A DNA stretch of 35,767 bases, taken from Planctomycetota bacterium. Its GTDB lineage: Bacteria > Planctomycetota > Phycisphaerae > WQYP01. The notes under the pieces were generated by a model. The model was given only the letters and a program-made list of their open reading frames with translations. It was not told where the DNA came from and did not search any database. The DNA lies in the NCBI GenBank assembly GCA_021804985.1, contig JAJZGD010000007.1:1-35767 (forward strand), in the 5' to 3' direction. The position numbers and the translations under genes were made by a program. Below are positions 17,666 through 26,904 of the stretch, piece by piece; position 1 is the first letter of the stretch, and each line of letters opens with the position of its first letter.

Positions 17666-19003
17666 TCAATCCAGCCCGTACCGCGCCATTTTACGGTAAA
17701 GCGTTCGCACACTGATGCCCAGTTGGTTCGCAGCGGCGGTGCGATCCCCATTTTCGACCCGCAGGGCTTTTTCAATGGCATCGCGCTCGGCATTGTCTAA
17801 ATCCATATTCGCGGCGCGTTCGGGGCTGGCAATATACGCCGGAAGATCTTCCGCGTTGAGTTCCGGCTTTTGCTCCAGCACCAGCAGGCTTTCCAGAACG
17901 TTTCGCAACTCGCGAATATTTCCGGGCCACGAATATTTTTGCAGGGCTGCGATAAAATTCGGATGGATGATGCGCGGCGGCAGGCCATGCTCAGCGCAAA
18001 GCCGATGGGTGAGCGAATCGATCAGCAAGGGCAAATCTTCTATGCGGTCGCGCAGCGGTGGCAGTTTGATGCGAACCACATTGAGCCGATAGAACAGATC
18101 TGCGCGGAATCGCCGGCTTTCGACAAGGCCCGCCAGGTCGGCGTTGGTGGCGGCGAGCACGCGGACATCAATGGGTTTTTCACGCGTAGAGCCGACAGGA
18201 TTTACCATTCCGGATTCCAGCACGCGAAGAAGCTTGGCCTGCACGCCGGCCTCAAGCTCGCCCACCTCATCGATGAAGAGAGTCCCGCCGGACGCCGCCT
18301 CAAAATAGCCGGAGGTTCGGGCGCTGGCGCCGGTAAATGCGCCGCGTTCATGACCGAACAATTCACTTTCCATCAGTGTGGAAGGAACGGCGGCGCAGTT
18401 GATGGCGATAAAGGGTTTATCGCAGCGGGGGCTTAGTTGATGAATGGCACGAACCACCAGTTCCTTTCCGGTGCCGCTTTCCCCCTCCACCAGAACGGTA
18501 CTTTTAAAGGCGGCCACGCGTTCAATGGTTCGCGCCACCTCGAGCATGCGAGCTGAGCGGCCAATGAGATTTTCGATCTTAGGCGTTTCGCCTGCCGCGG
18601 GTAAAAAGTCGCTCATTTCGCGGCGTGCCCGGCGATGCTCCATCGCTCTTTCCACGACATCCAGCAGATCGGGCGGTGCAAATGTTTTCAGCAGATAATC
18701 AAAGGCGCCGAGTTTCATCGATTGTACAGCGCTGGGAACGGTGGCATTTCCCGTAATCATGACAAATTCGACAAGCGGTTCGCGCCCGCGCACCTGTTCA
18801 AGCAGGGCAAGTCCGTCCATCTGGGGCATCCACAGGTCTGAAATAACCAGCTGTATCTGCTGATCCAGGGCGGCGAGGGCGTCGCGTCCGTTGGCCACGG
18901 CAACGACGTTATACCCGGCCTGCTCCAGCCAAAGCGATATGGCCTGACGAACGCTGCGGTCATCTTCAACCAATAGTATTCTGCCCAGTGAGCGCGAGCC
19001 CAT
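17666..19003 (-). CDS. Sigma-54-dependent response regulator (NtrC family)
   Basis: Two-component transcription activator. The REC domain covers about 8-125, with the phospho-acceptor D56 in VISDLWMPQMDG, T84 and K106. The AAA+ domain covers about 145-380, with Walker A GESGTGKE at 174-181, the sigma-54 contact loop GAFTGA at 221-226, and Walker B TLFIDEVGEL near 241-250. A Fis-type helix-turn-helix (NGDRTAAANQLGISVRTLYRKMARYGL) ends the protein. The ATG at 19003 is preferred because GGAG lies 7 bases upstream; earlier in-frame starts at 19027 (GTG) and 19015 have none. The DYLLKTF motif varies from the usual LxKPF. No histidine kinase is in the window, so the partner is encoded elsewhere. 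Confidence 0.94.
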   Translation of the reverse strand: MGSRSLGRILLVEDDRSVRQAISLWLEQAGYNVVAVANGRDALAALDQQIQLVISDLWMPQMDGLALLEQVRGREPLVEFVMITGNATVPSAVQSMKLGAFDYLLKTFAPPDLLDVVERAMEHRRARREMSDFLPAAGETPKIENLIGRSARMLEVARTIERVAAFKSTVLVEGESGTGKELVVRAIHQLSPRCDKPFIAINCAAVPSTLMESELFGHERGAFTGASARTSGYFEAASGGTLFIDEVGELEAGVQAKLLRVLESGMVNPVGSTREKPIDVRVLAATNADLAGLVESRRFRADLFYRLNVVRIKLPPLRDRIEDLPLLIDSLTHRLCAEHGLPPRIIHPNFIAALQKYSWPGNIRELRNVLESLLVLEQKPELNAEDLPAYIASPERAANMDLDNAERDAIEKALRVENGDRTAAANQLGISVRTLYRKMARYGLD

Positions 19004-19201
19004 TGAAAACTCCATGCGGCGGCGCACCGCTTCCGCCAGAGAGTTTATGGGGGTATGCCTTGGGTCTCAATGCGCAGCGGCAGGTACGAATTGAAGCAGC
19101 AACCGGGGCAATAACCGCAGCGCCACCCCAATACGCTTTCCCAAAAGGCTTTCCGCAGCGCGGCCGGTCGCCGGGCCTGGGCTTGGGCTTTGGTGAACGG
19201 G

Positions 19202-20245
19202 CTATTTTAAACGCCCCGCCGCGCTGGCCTGCATTCGGGACAGCGAATCGCGCAGGGCGCTGCGGGTGCGCCAATAAAGCCGCCGGGCGAAACCGAGCCG
19301 CCGCACTTCATCCAAGGCAGAAAGCTGGCAGGTGAAATCCGCCGCGCGCTGATCCATCCCGTGCCACAACGGCGCAAACACCTCCGAATTCAGTTCCATG
19401 CCGTCGCGTGCGGCGGATTGCAGAACATCGTACATTTCCAGCAGCAGCGGGGGCGGAGCGGCACCAGGCTGCCCGGAATGTTCATCAAAATGTCGCAGCT
19501 CCGGCCTTACGAATTCGCGGCAAAAGGTCTCAATTTTCTCGCTGCGATCTTCGGACGTGCATAGATTGGTCATCGCCGCGATGCGGGCCAGCTGCACCGC
19601 TGGATCATCCAGAAATTCGTCGTAATCAACCACCAGCGTGGGGCGGCCATCTTTGGCCGGCAGCAATGCCCCAATGGTAAATTGCACCCACAATGCGTAA
19701 GACACATCCGCGGGAATATTCCACGCGCGTTTTGCGGAAGCCGCCACAGCCGCAGGCGAACGTGTGGTGACGATGTAGTAATCATCAGCGCCGGCAATCT
19801 TTATAACGCGGCGCCAAAAGGGCATGAGCCGGCCAATGCTCGGATTTTTGAAGGCGCAGATTTGGGCGCCGGCGTTGGCTGACGATTTTCGGATGTAGTC
19901 GGCCGCAGCGTTCGCGAGTCGTATCACTTCGGGATTTTGCCAACGCTCCGCGGGGATGTTGCCAACGCTGGTGGAAAGGCGATCACCTAAGCCCACCGCT
20001 CGGTAAACCTGATGCAGGGTTTGGTAAATAAATGTGTCTTCCCAGAACCCGGTGGGATTGGCCACTTTATCGGAGCTCTGAATTCGGTTACCGAGTTCCA
20101 TGCCCAATGCGCCGAGGCCCCGCGTCAGGGCACTGCTGCCCGTCCGCATCATTCCCGCAACGCAAAGCGTACGCAAGGCGCCGGGCGATGCACGCTGCGA
20201 AACCTCTGGATCGGCCAATAGACTTTGGCCATTGGAATAAATCAA
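19202..20245 (-). CDS. Sulfotransferase family protein
   Basis: Predicted to transfer sulfate from PAPS to an unknown acceptor, possibly a glycan. The 347-residue protein has the 5'-phosphosulfate-binding loop GMMRTGSSALTRGLGALG at about 31-48 and a candidate 3'-phosphate-binding segment YYIVTTRSPAAVAASAKR around 158-175. KNPSIGRLMPFWRRV between them is family-like. The start is TTG at 20245 with GGGG about 5 bases upstream; the next in-frame ATG lies in the PAPS loop, so a non-ATG start is needed. It is separated from the response regulator by ~200 bp holding no gene. No transmembrane segment seen. Assignment is to the superfamily only. Confidence 0.8.
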   Translation of the reverse strand: MIYSNGQSLLADPEVSQRASPGALRTLCVAGMMRTGSSALTRGLGALGMELGNRIQSSDKVANPTGFWEDTFIYQTLHQVYRAVGLGDRLSTSVGNIPAERWQNPEVIRLANAAADYIRKSSANAGAQICAFKNPSIGRLMPFWRRVIKIAGADDYYIVTTRSPAAVAASAKRAWNIPADVSYALWVQFTIGALLPAKDGRPTLVVDYDEFLDDPAVQLARIAAMTNLCTSEDRSEKIETFCREFVRPELRHFDEHSGQPGAAPPPLLLEMYDVLQSAARDGMELNSEVFAPLWHGMDQRAADFTCQLSALDEVRRLGFARRLYWRTRSALRDSLSRMQASAAGRLK

Positions 20246-20439
20246 AGCAACCCCGACGATTTTCAGAACCCTGCCGTTACAAAAGCCTCGTCCTAAAGGG
20301 TCGCACGCACAGGGCTACCACAAGTTGCCCTGATTTCTCTGCGCAGCGGGGCGCGCAGCTTCCCTTATTCCATCCGCCTGCATTTATCTATAGGAGGTGG
20401 GGGGGCTGCAAGTCAAGCAAAAGTGCTGCAAAAAGCCCG

Positions 20440-20817
20440 CTAAAGCTCGTTTTTTGCATCGTATTCGGTGGCCGTCATGAACGCGGACATATCCGCAGCA
20501 TCCGTTTTGATGGCGATCAACCAGCCGGCTTCGTACGGATCGGAATTTAAAATTGCCGGATCCCCCTGGACGGTCGCATTAACTCGGCTAACCGTTCCGG
20601 CTATAGGGAGGTAAAGTTCGCTGGTGGCTTTGACCGATTCCACTTCGCCAAAAACTTCGGATGCGGAAAACTTCTTCCCTACTGGCGGCAGCGCAACGTA
20701 AGTGACATCCGATAACGCATTGACCGCAAACTGCGTGACGCCAACCACAACCTCAGCGCCATCCTGCTTCATCCATTCATGGGTATCGGTATACACTCGA
20801 TCGGCCGGACTTGGCAT
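20440..20817 (-). CDS. gcvH: Glycine cleavage system H protein
   Basis: Lipoyl carrier that shuttles the aminomethyl group between the P, T and L proteins of glycine cleavage. The 125-residue product has the lipoylation motif GEVESVKATSELYLP with K63 as the modified lysine. YTDTHEWMK at the N-terminus and DPYEAGWLIAIK near the C-terminus are standard. The ATG at 20817 is preferred over a TTG at 20823 because GAGGA lies 7 bases upstream. It directly follows gcvT with a 34 bp gap. No gcvP or lipoylation genes are present in the window. Confidence 0.96.
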   Translation of the reverse strand: MPSPADRVYTDTHEWMKQDGAEVVVGVTQFAVNALSDVTYVALPPVGKKFSASEVFGEVESVKATSELYLPIAGTVSRVNATVQGDPAILNSDPYEAGWLIAIKTDAADMSAFMTATEYDAKNEL

Positions 20818-20851
20818 TTGCAATCCTCACGAAAAAAGCACGCGGCGAATC

Positions 20852-21958
20852 CTACCGCCGGTAAAATGGTAATGCCACCACGGCGGCATCCGTCGGGGTG
20901 CCTCTAACATCCGCGAGCACGCGAGTTCCGATTTGGGCGATGGGGGGCTCGACATAGGCCATTGCAATCACCTTTCCCAACGTTGGGCTGATCGACCCGC
21001 TGGTGATTACGCCCACCGGCTCCCCTTTTTCATTGCTGAGCACAGTGCCCTGCCGTGCGATGCGCTGCCCCGTAATTTCCAACCCCACCAACTGCTGCTG
21101 CGCCCCACGCACGCGGATGTTCTCCAGCGCCTCGCGACCAATAAATTCCTTGTCTCGTGCGACCGCCCATTCCAGGCCCGCCGAAATCGGATCGATCGCT
21201 TCCGTTAACTCATGGCCGTAGAGCGGCATTCCTGCCTCCAGCCGCAGCGTGTCGCGGGCGCCAAGGCCTGCCGGCTTGAGGCCGCCGGTATCCCCCGAAT
21301 CGGAGCGGCCAAGAAAATTGACAGCCATTTGGGCAACGTTCTTACCACAGATAATTTCCACGCCATCCTCGCCGGTATAACCACTGCGAAACACGTTGAA
21401 CGTGGCTATTAAATAATGTTGCACCTGAAAATGGTAGCGTTTAATCGCCGACGGCGGTTCGGGCAGCAGGCCATCAAGGTATTCCATGACTTTGGGGCCT
21501 TGAATGGAAACCATGGCGGTGGAGAAGGTTTCATCTTCCACCTTGACGTTCAGATTCTCGCGGTGGATATCCAGCCACGCCTTGATCTTCTCCCGATTGG
21601 ATGCATTGCATACGATCAACCAATGATTTTCAAAACGCGATACGATCACATCATCGAGCACACCGCCGGCGGCATTGCATATCAGCGAATAGCCGGACCG
21701 GCCCACTGCGAAGTGGCCTACGTTGCGCGTGCAGACCAGTTCGACGAGTTGATTGCTTTCGCGGCCGGATATTTTCAGCCGCCCCATATGGCTGACATCG
21801 AAAATCGACATCGCCTGCCGCGTGTGCTGATGTTCCGCGACGATTCCCGCATATTGCAGCGGCATATCCCAACCGGCAAAATCCACCATCTTGGCGCCAT
21901 GCTTGCGGTGGTAATCGGAAAAGCAGGTCTTTTGTAAATCCGGGGTAGTGGAACTCAC
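20852..21958 (-). CDS. gcvT: Glycine cleavage system T protein (aminomethyltransferase)
   Basis: Transfers the methylene unit from the H-protein-bound aminomethyl group to tetrahydrofolate, releasing ammonia. FAGWDMPLQYAGIVAEHQHTR, FDVSHMGR and SGYTGEDGVEI are family hallmarks, and D in the GLGARDTLRLEAGMPLYGHEL region is the catalytic aspartate area. The length of 368 residues is normal. The GTG at 21958 is chosen because AGAGGA sits 7 bases upstream; a TTG at 21979 would begin before that site. gcvH follows 34 bp later. A terminator-like hairpin in the leader is described separately. The YgfZ-like protein at 5444-6613 is a distant paralogue of the same fold. Confidence 0.96.
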   Translation of the reverse strand: MSSTTPDLQKTCFSDYHRKHGAKMVDFAGWDMPLQYAGIVAEHQHTRQAMSIFDVSHMGRLKISGRESNQLVELVCTRNVGHFAVGRSGYSLICNAAGGVLDDVIVSRFENHWLIVCNASNREKIKAWLDIHRENLNVKVEDETFSTAMVSIQGPKVMEYLDGLLPEPPSAIKRYHFQVQHYLIATFNVFRSGYTGEDGVEIICGKNVAQMAVNFLGRSDSGDTGGLKPAGLGARDTLRLEAGMPLYGHELTEAIDPISAGLEWAVARDKEFIGREALENIRVRGAQQQLVGLEITGQRIARQGTVLSNEKGEPVGVITSGSISPTLGKVIAMAYVEPPIAQIGTRVLADVRGTPTDAAVVALPFYRR

Positions 21959-21978
21959 GTACATTTCCTCTGCAATCA

Positions 21979-22008
21979 AAAACCAAAATCAAGGGCACCA
22001 GAGCCCTG
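21979..22008 (-). terminator. Terminator-like hairpin in the gcvT leader
   Basis: On the minus strand AGGGC-TCTGGT-GCCCT (plus 21992-22007) is followed by TGATTTTGGTTTTT, a short GC stem with a T-rich tract. It lies about 20-50 bases before the gcvT start codon, so it could attenuate gcvT-gcvH or end a transcript from upstream. No standard glycine riboswitch aptamer was recognised upstream. Confidence 0.35.
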
Positions 22009-22167
22009 TTTGCCTATGGCGGCCGCAGCTGCCAATGGGCCGCGTGTGCTTCCTGCCGCGGCCATCATTTGAACCGGCGCGTTGCCGCCGGTCGCATGGA
22101 TTGCCACCCTTGCGGGTGCACTCTACAATCCAATCGAATGTTACACGCTTTATGATAGGAAAAAATA

Positions 22168-22935
22168 ATGAGGCTGCAGAATAAAGTTGCGATTATCACC
22201 GGCTCTGCCACCGGCATCGGCCAGGGAATTGCCGCGCGCTTCGCCAGTGAGGGGGCGATGGTCGTGGTGGATTATGTCGGTAAACCGGGCACCGCAGACC
22301 AAACGCTTAATCTCATCAAACAGGCGGGTGGCAAAGCGATTGCGATTGAATCGGATGTTTCCAATCCCGTTCAGGTCCAGCAGATGATCGACGGCACCAT
22401 CAAGGCCTTCGGCAAACTGGATATTTTCGTCAACAATGCCGGCATCGAATACAAGCATCCGTTCACGGAATTTCCGCTGGAGCAGGTGCAAAAAATTATT
22501 GCGGTGAACCTCATTGGGCCGTTTCTCTGCTGCCAGGCCGCTGCGCGACAGATGATCAAGCAGGGTAATGGCGGCCGGCTGATTAATATTTCCTCCGTGC
22601 ATGAAGATTTGCCAATGCCCACCAATGCCGCGTATTGTGCCACCAAAGGGGCGCTCCGTATGCTGACGCGCACCATCGCCGTAGAGCTTGCGGCGCATCA
22701 AATCACCGTCAACAACATTGGCCCCGGCGCCATATTTACGCCGATCGATGCCGATGTCGAGGCGAACCCTGATCTTGAAAAAGCCCTCATGGCGGAAATA
22801 CCGCTTGGCCGATGGGGCAAACCGCAGGACATCGCCGGCATGGCGACGTTTCTGGCCAGCGAGGACGGCGCCTACTGCACCGGAGCGACCTTCTTTGTGG
22901 ATGGCGGCATGATGCGACAAGCGGGCAGTCTTTAA
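22168..22935 (+). CDS. Short-chain dehydrogenase/reductase (glucose 1-dehydrogenase-like)
   Basis: NAD(P)-dependent oxidoreductase of the classical SDR family, 255 residues. The cofactor motif is TGSATGIG at 11-18, NNAG is at 89-92, and the catalytic set is S142 or S143, Y156 and K160 (NAAYCATKGAL). EIPLGRWGKPQDIAGMATFLASEDGAYCTGATFFVDGG near the C-terminus is typical of the glucose 1-dehydrogenase/FabG-like subgroup, so annotation as glucose dehydrogenase is plausible but unproven. The ATG has AGGA about 8 bases upstream. It is a single plus-strand gene, convergent with cysS. Substrate unknown. Confidence 0.92.
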   Translation: MRLQNKVAIITGSATGIGQGIAARFASEGAMVVVDYVGKPGTADQTLNLIKQAGGKAIAIESDVSNPVQVQQMIDGTIKAFGKLDIFVNNAGIEYKHPFTEFPLEQVQKIIAVNLIGPFLCCQAAARQMIKQGNGGRLINISSVHEDLPMPTNAAYCATKGALRMLTRTIAVELAAHQITVNNIGPGAIFTPIDADVEANPDLEKALMAEIPLGRWGKPQDIAGMATFLASEDGAYCTGATFFVDGGMMRQAGSL

Positions 22936-23011
22936 AGCGGCCGCGATTCGGCGACGAAAATGCAGCGATGGCATTGATTGCGATGCCTGCACCCCCGCCC
23001 CGTGCACACGT

Positions 23012-24601
23012 TTACCTCGCCGGGCTGAGCCGGGCACGCCAGGTGCTGCCGCCGGCGGAATCCTGAACCTCAGCGCCCAGTTTACGAATCTCATCGCGCA
23101 ACCGATCGCTGGTCGTAAAATCCTTCCGATGGCGGGCCTCGGTGCGGAGCGCGGCGAGTTCGTCGATCGCGCGGCGTTTTTCATCAGGCAAAGGCTGCAG
23201 GGGCGCAAAAATAACATCGAGCACCCGATCCACTTGTGCAAGCAGCGCGAGTGCGGATGCCCCCCGCTCCGCGGCAATAGGGCGGATTTTCCCGATCTCC
23301 GCCACCCACGCGAACAGCACGCCCACCGCACCGGCCATATTAAGGTCGTCGGCCAGTTGCCCCATAAAATCTTTTAGCACCTGTGATTCGGAGGGCGCCA
23401 TCGCCGCGGGCGCCGCCGTCGCCGCATCGCGATACACCTCACCAGTTGCCGCACCGCACGCAGTCATCATGCGCTGAGAAAGCTCCCGTAAAGTTTCCAC
23501 CGCCGCCGCGGCATCATGCAACGCGCCGATGCTGAAATTCATTGATTCCCGATAGCGCGTCGAAAGCAGCGCAAAGCGAATGGCCAGCGGATCAAACCCC
23601 TTGGCGGTCAGATCGCGAATGGTGTAAAAATTTCCCCTGGATTTAGACATTTTTTCGCCGTCCACCATAAGGTGTCGGGTATGCATCCAGAAGTTGGAAA
23701 AAGTCTGATGCGTGTAGGCCTGCGATTGTGCGATTTCGCATTCATGATGCGGGAAAATATTATCTTCGCCGCCGGTGTGGATATCTAAAGTGGATCCGAG
23801 AAATTCCATCGCCATAGCACTGCATTCGATATGCCAGCCGGGGTAGCCTTCGCCCCAGGGGCTTGGCCATCGCATGATGTGGTGGGCATCGGGCTTCCAA
23901 AGGAAAAAATCGGCGGGGTGTTTTTTGCCGGCCTGATCGGCGGTGCGCCCGCCTGCCCCGTGGCTGAGCCGCTCGATGGAATTTCCCGAAAGCCTTCCAT
24001 AAGCCGGAAAACTGCTGATATCGAAATACACCACGCCGTCGGTGCCGACGTAGGCGCTGCCCGCATCCAGCAACGCCTGAATTAATTTAATAAAACTATC
24101 GATATGGCGCGTGGGCCGCGGCATGATCCGTTCGCGCTCCGCCGCGCCCGCGCGATCATAGCGATGGAGAATATCCAGCCGCAGGGCACGGGCATCGACC
24201 AAAAATTCGCGGGCAAAATAATCCGCCACCTGAAACGGATCGCCCGGATCATCCACCGGTGCTGTACCCGTCTGCTTGGAAACTTTCATTTTTTGCACCG
24301 CGACGGCCAGCTTGTCCAGCCCGGCGCCATCGGCCCGATCGTCCTCGGTCATGTGGCCGACATCGGTCATGTTCATTACCTGAAGAACCTTTGCGCCGCA
24401 AAGTTTGAGAAAGCGGCACAGCACATCCGCAAAAATAAAAGCACGAAAATTGCCGATGTGTGCGTAGTCGTAGACGGTGGGGCCGCAGGAATAAATTTGA
24501 ACGGTGCTGCCTGCGATGGGGTTTTGTGGATCGCTGCCCGCGCTTTCCGGACGGAATTCCTCAAGGCCATGGTTAAGTGTGTTGTAAAACTCAATCTTCA
24601 T
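23012..24601 (-). CDS. cysS: Cysteinyl-tRNA synthetase
   Basis: Class I aminoacyl-tRNA synthetase that charges tRNA-Cys. Zinc and cysteine recognition involve C39 in YSCGPTVYD, the cysteine in [10 protein letters not shown], and HH/E in [17 protein letters not shown]. The HIGH motif reads HIGN at 48-51 and the KMSKS loop is present at about residues 316-320 ([11 protein letters not shown]). At 529 residues it is somewhat longer than the ~460 of E. coli. The extra length includes a loop around 95-125 and an alanine-rich section near 395-410. The ATG at 24601 has a weak GGTCA six bases upstream. It is ~97 bp after lpxB on the same strand; the two products have no known functional link. Confidence 0.96.
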   Translation of the reverse strand: MKIEFYNTLNHGLEEFRPESAGSDPQNPIAGSTVQIYSCGPTVYDYAHIGNFRAFIFADVLCRFLKLCGAKVLQVMNMTDVGHMTEDDRADGAGLDKLAVAVQKMKVSKQTGTAPVDDPGDPFQVADYFAREFLVDARALRLDILHRYDRAGAAERERIMPRPTRHIDSFIKLIQALLDAGSAYVGTDGVVYFDISSFPAYGRLSGNSIERLSHGAGGRTADQAGKKHPADFFLWKPDAHHIMRWPSPWGEGYPGWHIECSAMAMEFLGSTLDIHTGGEDNIFPHHECEIAQSQAYTHQTFSNFWMHTRHLMVDGEKMSKSRGNFYTIRDLTAKGFDPLAIRFALLSTRYRESMNFSIGALHDAAAAVETLRELSQRMMTACGAATGEVYRDAATAAPAAMAPSESQVLKDFMGQLADDLNMAGAVGVLFAWVAEIGKIRPIAAERGASALALLAQVDRVLDVIFAPLQPLPDEKRRAIDELAALRTEARHRKDFTTSDRLRDEIRKLGAEVQDSAGGSTWRARLSPAR

Positions 24602-24698
24602 ATTGTGACCAATTCCTAATTATTTCCGGCGATCCAGGCGACGGGTGATTTTAGTGCCAGTGCGGGCCGATGCATAAGGGGGTGCTCCAGCGGCGCCT

Positions 24699-25892
24699 TT
24701 AGGTTTGGGCGCCAGCCCCCATAAGGCGTTTGATTTCATCGACCACTCTTTGGGATGGTGCGCGGGTTTTGGCAAAGGCGCCCATCGAGCCGGTCAGGTC
24801 CACCAATTGCCGCGACATCTCCTCACGCAGATTGGGGTGCGCTATTAAATCCAGCACGCGGGCTATCACGCGATCCGGCGAGCCATAAAACGGTATGAAT
24901 TCAGGCACCAGCTCGCGATTGGCCAGGATGTTCACCAGCGACATATATTTGGTTTGAATGAGAAAGCGTCCTGCCAGATTACATTTCCCACATGCCAGGG
25001 CGTAAATCACCACCATCGGCTTGTGGTGCCGCGCAATTTGCAGCGTGGCCGTTCCGCTGACGGTTAAGACCAGATCGGCCCAGCGAATGATCTCATCGGC
25101 GCACCCCATGCGAATATCGATCTTGACCGAGGCCTTGCGCGCCGCGTGGCGAATTTGCCAAAGACGGTCATTATCCGCGGCGGCGGCGGCAAACACCGTT
25201 CCCGCCCGCCGCCCTTGTGCCACGATAACGGTACGAAGCATCACCGGCAGATTCGCCTCAATTTCAGAGCGCCTTGAGCCGGGAAAAAGGGCGATTTTCA
25301 TATTGCCATCCGGCAATGGCGGCGTGGGGGATGCGGCCGCCAATTTGCTTGCAAAAATCGGGTGGCCAACATAAACGGCGCGCACGCCGCGATCTTGAAA
25401 GTACTCCTGCTCAAACGGCAGCACGCAGCAGAGGGTATCGACGCGGGCGCGAACCTGCTTGATCCGCCACGGCGCCCATGCCCAAAGCTGTGGTGCCACG
25501 TAAAAGCAGACGGGAATTTTAAGATCGACTGCCGCCCGTGCCACCCGCAGGTTCACCGGAGGGGAATCAATCGGAATCACCACGGTGGGGCGATCGGCCG
25601 CAAGCTCCGCCCGGATTTGCCGCAGTAATTTAAGCCAAAACCCCACCTGTCTTACAGCACCCACGAGCATGGCCGAATGCCGCGTCGGATCGGCAATGAT
25701 GCGGCATCCGGTTTTGCTCATGCGTGGGCCGCCGACGCCCACAAATCGGGCTTTGGGAAAGCTCGAGCGCAGCGCCTCAATCAATGACGCACCGAGCGCG
25801 TCACCGCTATGTTCGGCTGCACATAGGAAAAACACCGGTTGATCGATGCTGAACTCCTGCCGTCGGTCAGACAACCCGCTAGTAGAATCCAA
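24699..25892 (-). CDS. lpxB: Lipid-A-disaccharide synthase
   Basis: Joins UDP-2,3-diacylglucosamine and lipid X to form the lipid A disaccharide at the inner membrane. Recognised by CAAEHSGDALGASLIEAL near the N-terminus (usually AGExSGD), GVGGPRM, YVAPQLWAWAPWR, CVLPFEQEYF, VGHPIF and LFPGSRRSEIEANLPVML. The 397 residues fit the family. The start is uncertain: TTG at 25892 gives the longest form, other TTG and GTG codons follow within 20 residues, and none has a well placed ribosome binding site. Presence of this gene is the main evidence that the organism has a lipid A outer membrane. Confidence 0.93.
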   Translation of the reverse strand: MDSTSGLSDRRQEFSIDQPVFFLCAAEHSGDALGASLIEALRSSFPKARFVGVGGPRMSKTGCRIIADPTRHSAMLVGAVRQVGFWLKLLRQIRAELAADRPTVVIPIDSPPVNLRVARAAVDLKIPVCFYVAPQLWAWAPWRIKQVRARVDTLCCVLPFEQEYFQDRGVRAVYVGHPIFASKLAAASPTPPLPDGNMKIALFPGSRRSEIEANLPVMLRTVIVAQGRRAGTVFAAAAADNDRLWQIRHAARKASVKIDIRMGCADEIIRWADLVLTVSGTATLQIARHHKPMVVIYALACGKCNLAGRFLIQTKYMSLVNILANRELVPEFIPFYGSPDRVIARVLDLIAHPNLREEMSRQLVDLTGSMGAFAKTRAPSQRVVDEIKRLMGAGAQT

Positions 25893-26178
25893 AGACTATC
25901 CAGCGCCAAGGAAAGCGAATCGCAAGCCAATGGGAATCCAATAGAAATCGGCTGGCGGCGTTTCAATTAAGCCATCCCGGTTAACCACGGCCACTCGCAG
26001 GCACCAAGCCGCTTATCCGGCCGGAACCAATGCAGGAAAACTTTCTGGTGGGATGGATCCATCGACTCGAGGAACCGCGGCCGTGGCGCGGCGGCTGAAG
26101 TTGCCGATTCTCGACGCAAAGCGAGGCGTGGGGCCTTATCTGCCGCCGACCACTGCGCCCCATCATCGGCCGACAAAG

Positions 26179-26274
26179 TCATAAAATTATGCAAATAATG
26201 AAGTTACGGCGTGCCATTAAATTCGCGATCATAAAATTACGCATTCAGCAATTTAGGATTTTGCGTAAACTTAT
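26179..26274. promoter_or_regulatory. Three operator-like motifs upstream of the PilZ gene
   Basis: TCATAAAATTATGCA (26179-26193) and TCATAAAATTACGCA (26229-26243) are 15-mers differing at one base and spaced exactly 50 bp apart. TGCGTAAACTTAT (26262-26274) is an inverted, slightly divergent third copy. The spacing is close to five helical turns. They lie 145-240 bp upstream of the PilZ start and on the promoter side of lpxB, so they could bind a regulator. Role inferred. Confidence 0.45.
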
Positions 26275-26360
26275 CCCCGCATAAGGTTCGATAACAGTAG
26301 TGGTACGGAGTCAGGCCTGCGCCGGGAAAGCTTCCTGGAGATCAAAAGCGGGCGGTGGGG

Positions 26361-26396
26361 CGGGTGTCCGGCGGATCGGCGGACCCACCCGGTTTT
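26361..26396 (+). terminator. Terminator-like hairpin in the PilZ leader
   Basis: CGGGTGTCCG (26361-26370) can pair with CGGACCCACCCG (26380-26391) through a 10 bp stem with a 2-base bulge and a 9-base loop, followed by GTTTTAAAT. It lies ~25 bases before the PilZ start codon. It may attenuate transcription or only shape the leader; the T-tract is short. Confidence 0.4.
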
Positions 26397-26418
26397 AAAT
26401 AAGCGGAGCATCTCTCAA

Positions 26419-26868
26419 ATGTCGGATCGAGAACGAGAACTCATATTGGCAGTTCTGCATGAAATGAAAAGCGATGGCGTCATCCGGCGTCATGCGCGGA
26501 AAATGGTCGGGGCGAGTGTCTGGGTCAAGCGCCTGCCGCGCGAAGGTCTCAATCGGCCCAAGAAATTCCGGGTCGAAACGGAAGATGTTTCGCTGGAAGG
26601 CATCGGATTTACATCCATTCGCAAGCTTTACAAAAACGAACGGCTTGTGATCAGCGTGCCCTACAAAGAAGGGGGCGGCATGCTGGTGTTTTGCCGCGTC
26701 TGCTTCTGCCGCAAGTTGCCAATGCAGGGGTATCGCTACGGTGTGGAGTTTGAGGACCAACTCTCCAATCCTCAGGGGCTTACCAGTATTCCCGACCGGT
26801 GGCTGAAAATCGCCTATGACGCGGATCTCTCCGATGAGGTGCTTGGCTCGACGGCAGATCGGCCGTAA
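26419..26868 (+). CDS. PilZ-domain protein (c-di-GMP receptor)
   Basis: Small cytoplasmic protein of 149 residues expected to bind cyclic di-GMP. Both signature parts are present: R23xxxR27 (RRHAR) and the D56xS58xxG61 motif (DVSLEG), followed by GFTSI and the beta-barrel strands (ERLVISVPYKEGGGMLVFCRVCFCRK, YRYGVEFED). No output domain is attached, so it probably acts by contacting another protein. The ATG is preceded by GGAG 10 bases upstream. It is monocistronic, with a structured AT-rich leader upstream and MITE remnants directly downstream. The controlled process (motility, exopolysaccharide or other) cannot be read from context. Confidence 0.88.
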   Translation: MSDRERELILAVLHEMKSDGVIRRHARKMVGASVWVKRLPREGLNRPKKFRVETEDVSLEGIGFTSIRKLYKNERLVISVPYKEGGGMLVFCRVCFCRKLPMQGYRYGVEFEDQLSNPQGLTSIPDRWLKIAYDADLSDEVLGSTADRP

Positions 26869-26904
26869 ACCCATCTGCCAAAGCCCCTATTGCGTGCGTT
26901 GAAT

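Larger units (their letters stand above)
25893..26418. other. Divergent intergenic region lpxB / PilZ gene
   Basis: 526 bp between divergent genes. From 26170 to 26290 it is markedly AT-rich compared with the surroundings and carries three copies of an ATAAAATTACGCA-like motif. A GC-rich hairpin follows at 26361-26391. The remainder up to 26170 is GC-rich and shows no gene that I can support. Confidence 0.6.

Noticed and set aside
21980-22160. Glycine riboswitch upstream of gcvT
   Set aside because: Position is right and a terminator-like hairpin is present, but the conserved aptamer core words are not seen.
22150-23331. 393-codon minus-strand open frame opposite the SDR gene and the cysS end
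   Set aside because: The SDR frame has all catalytic motifs and a ribosome binding site; the antisense frame has neither.
26262-26280. DnaA-box-like TTATCCCCG in the AT-rich island, hinting at an origin
   Set aside because: Only one imperfect match, no dnaA, dnaN or other origin-linked genes nearby.
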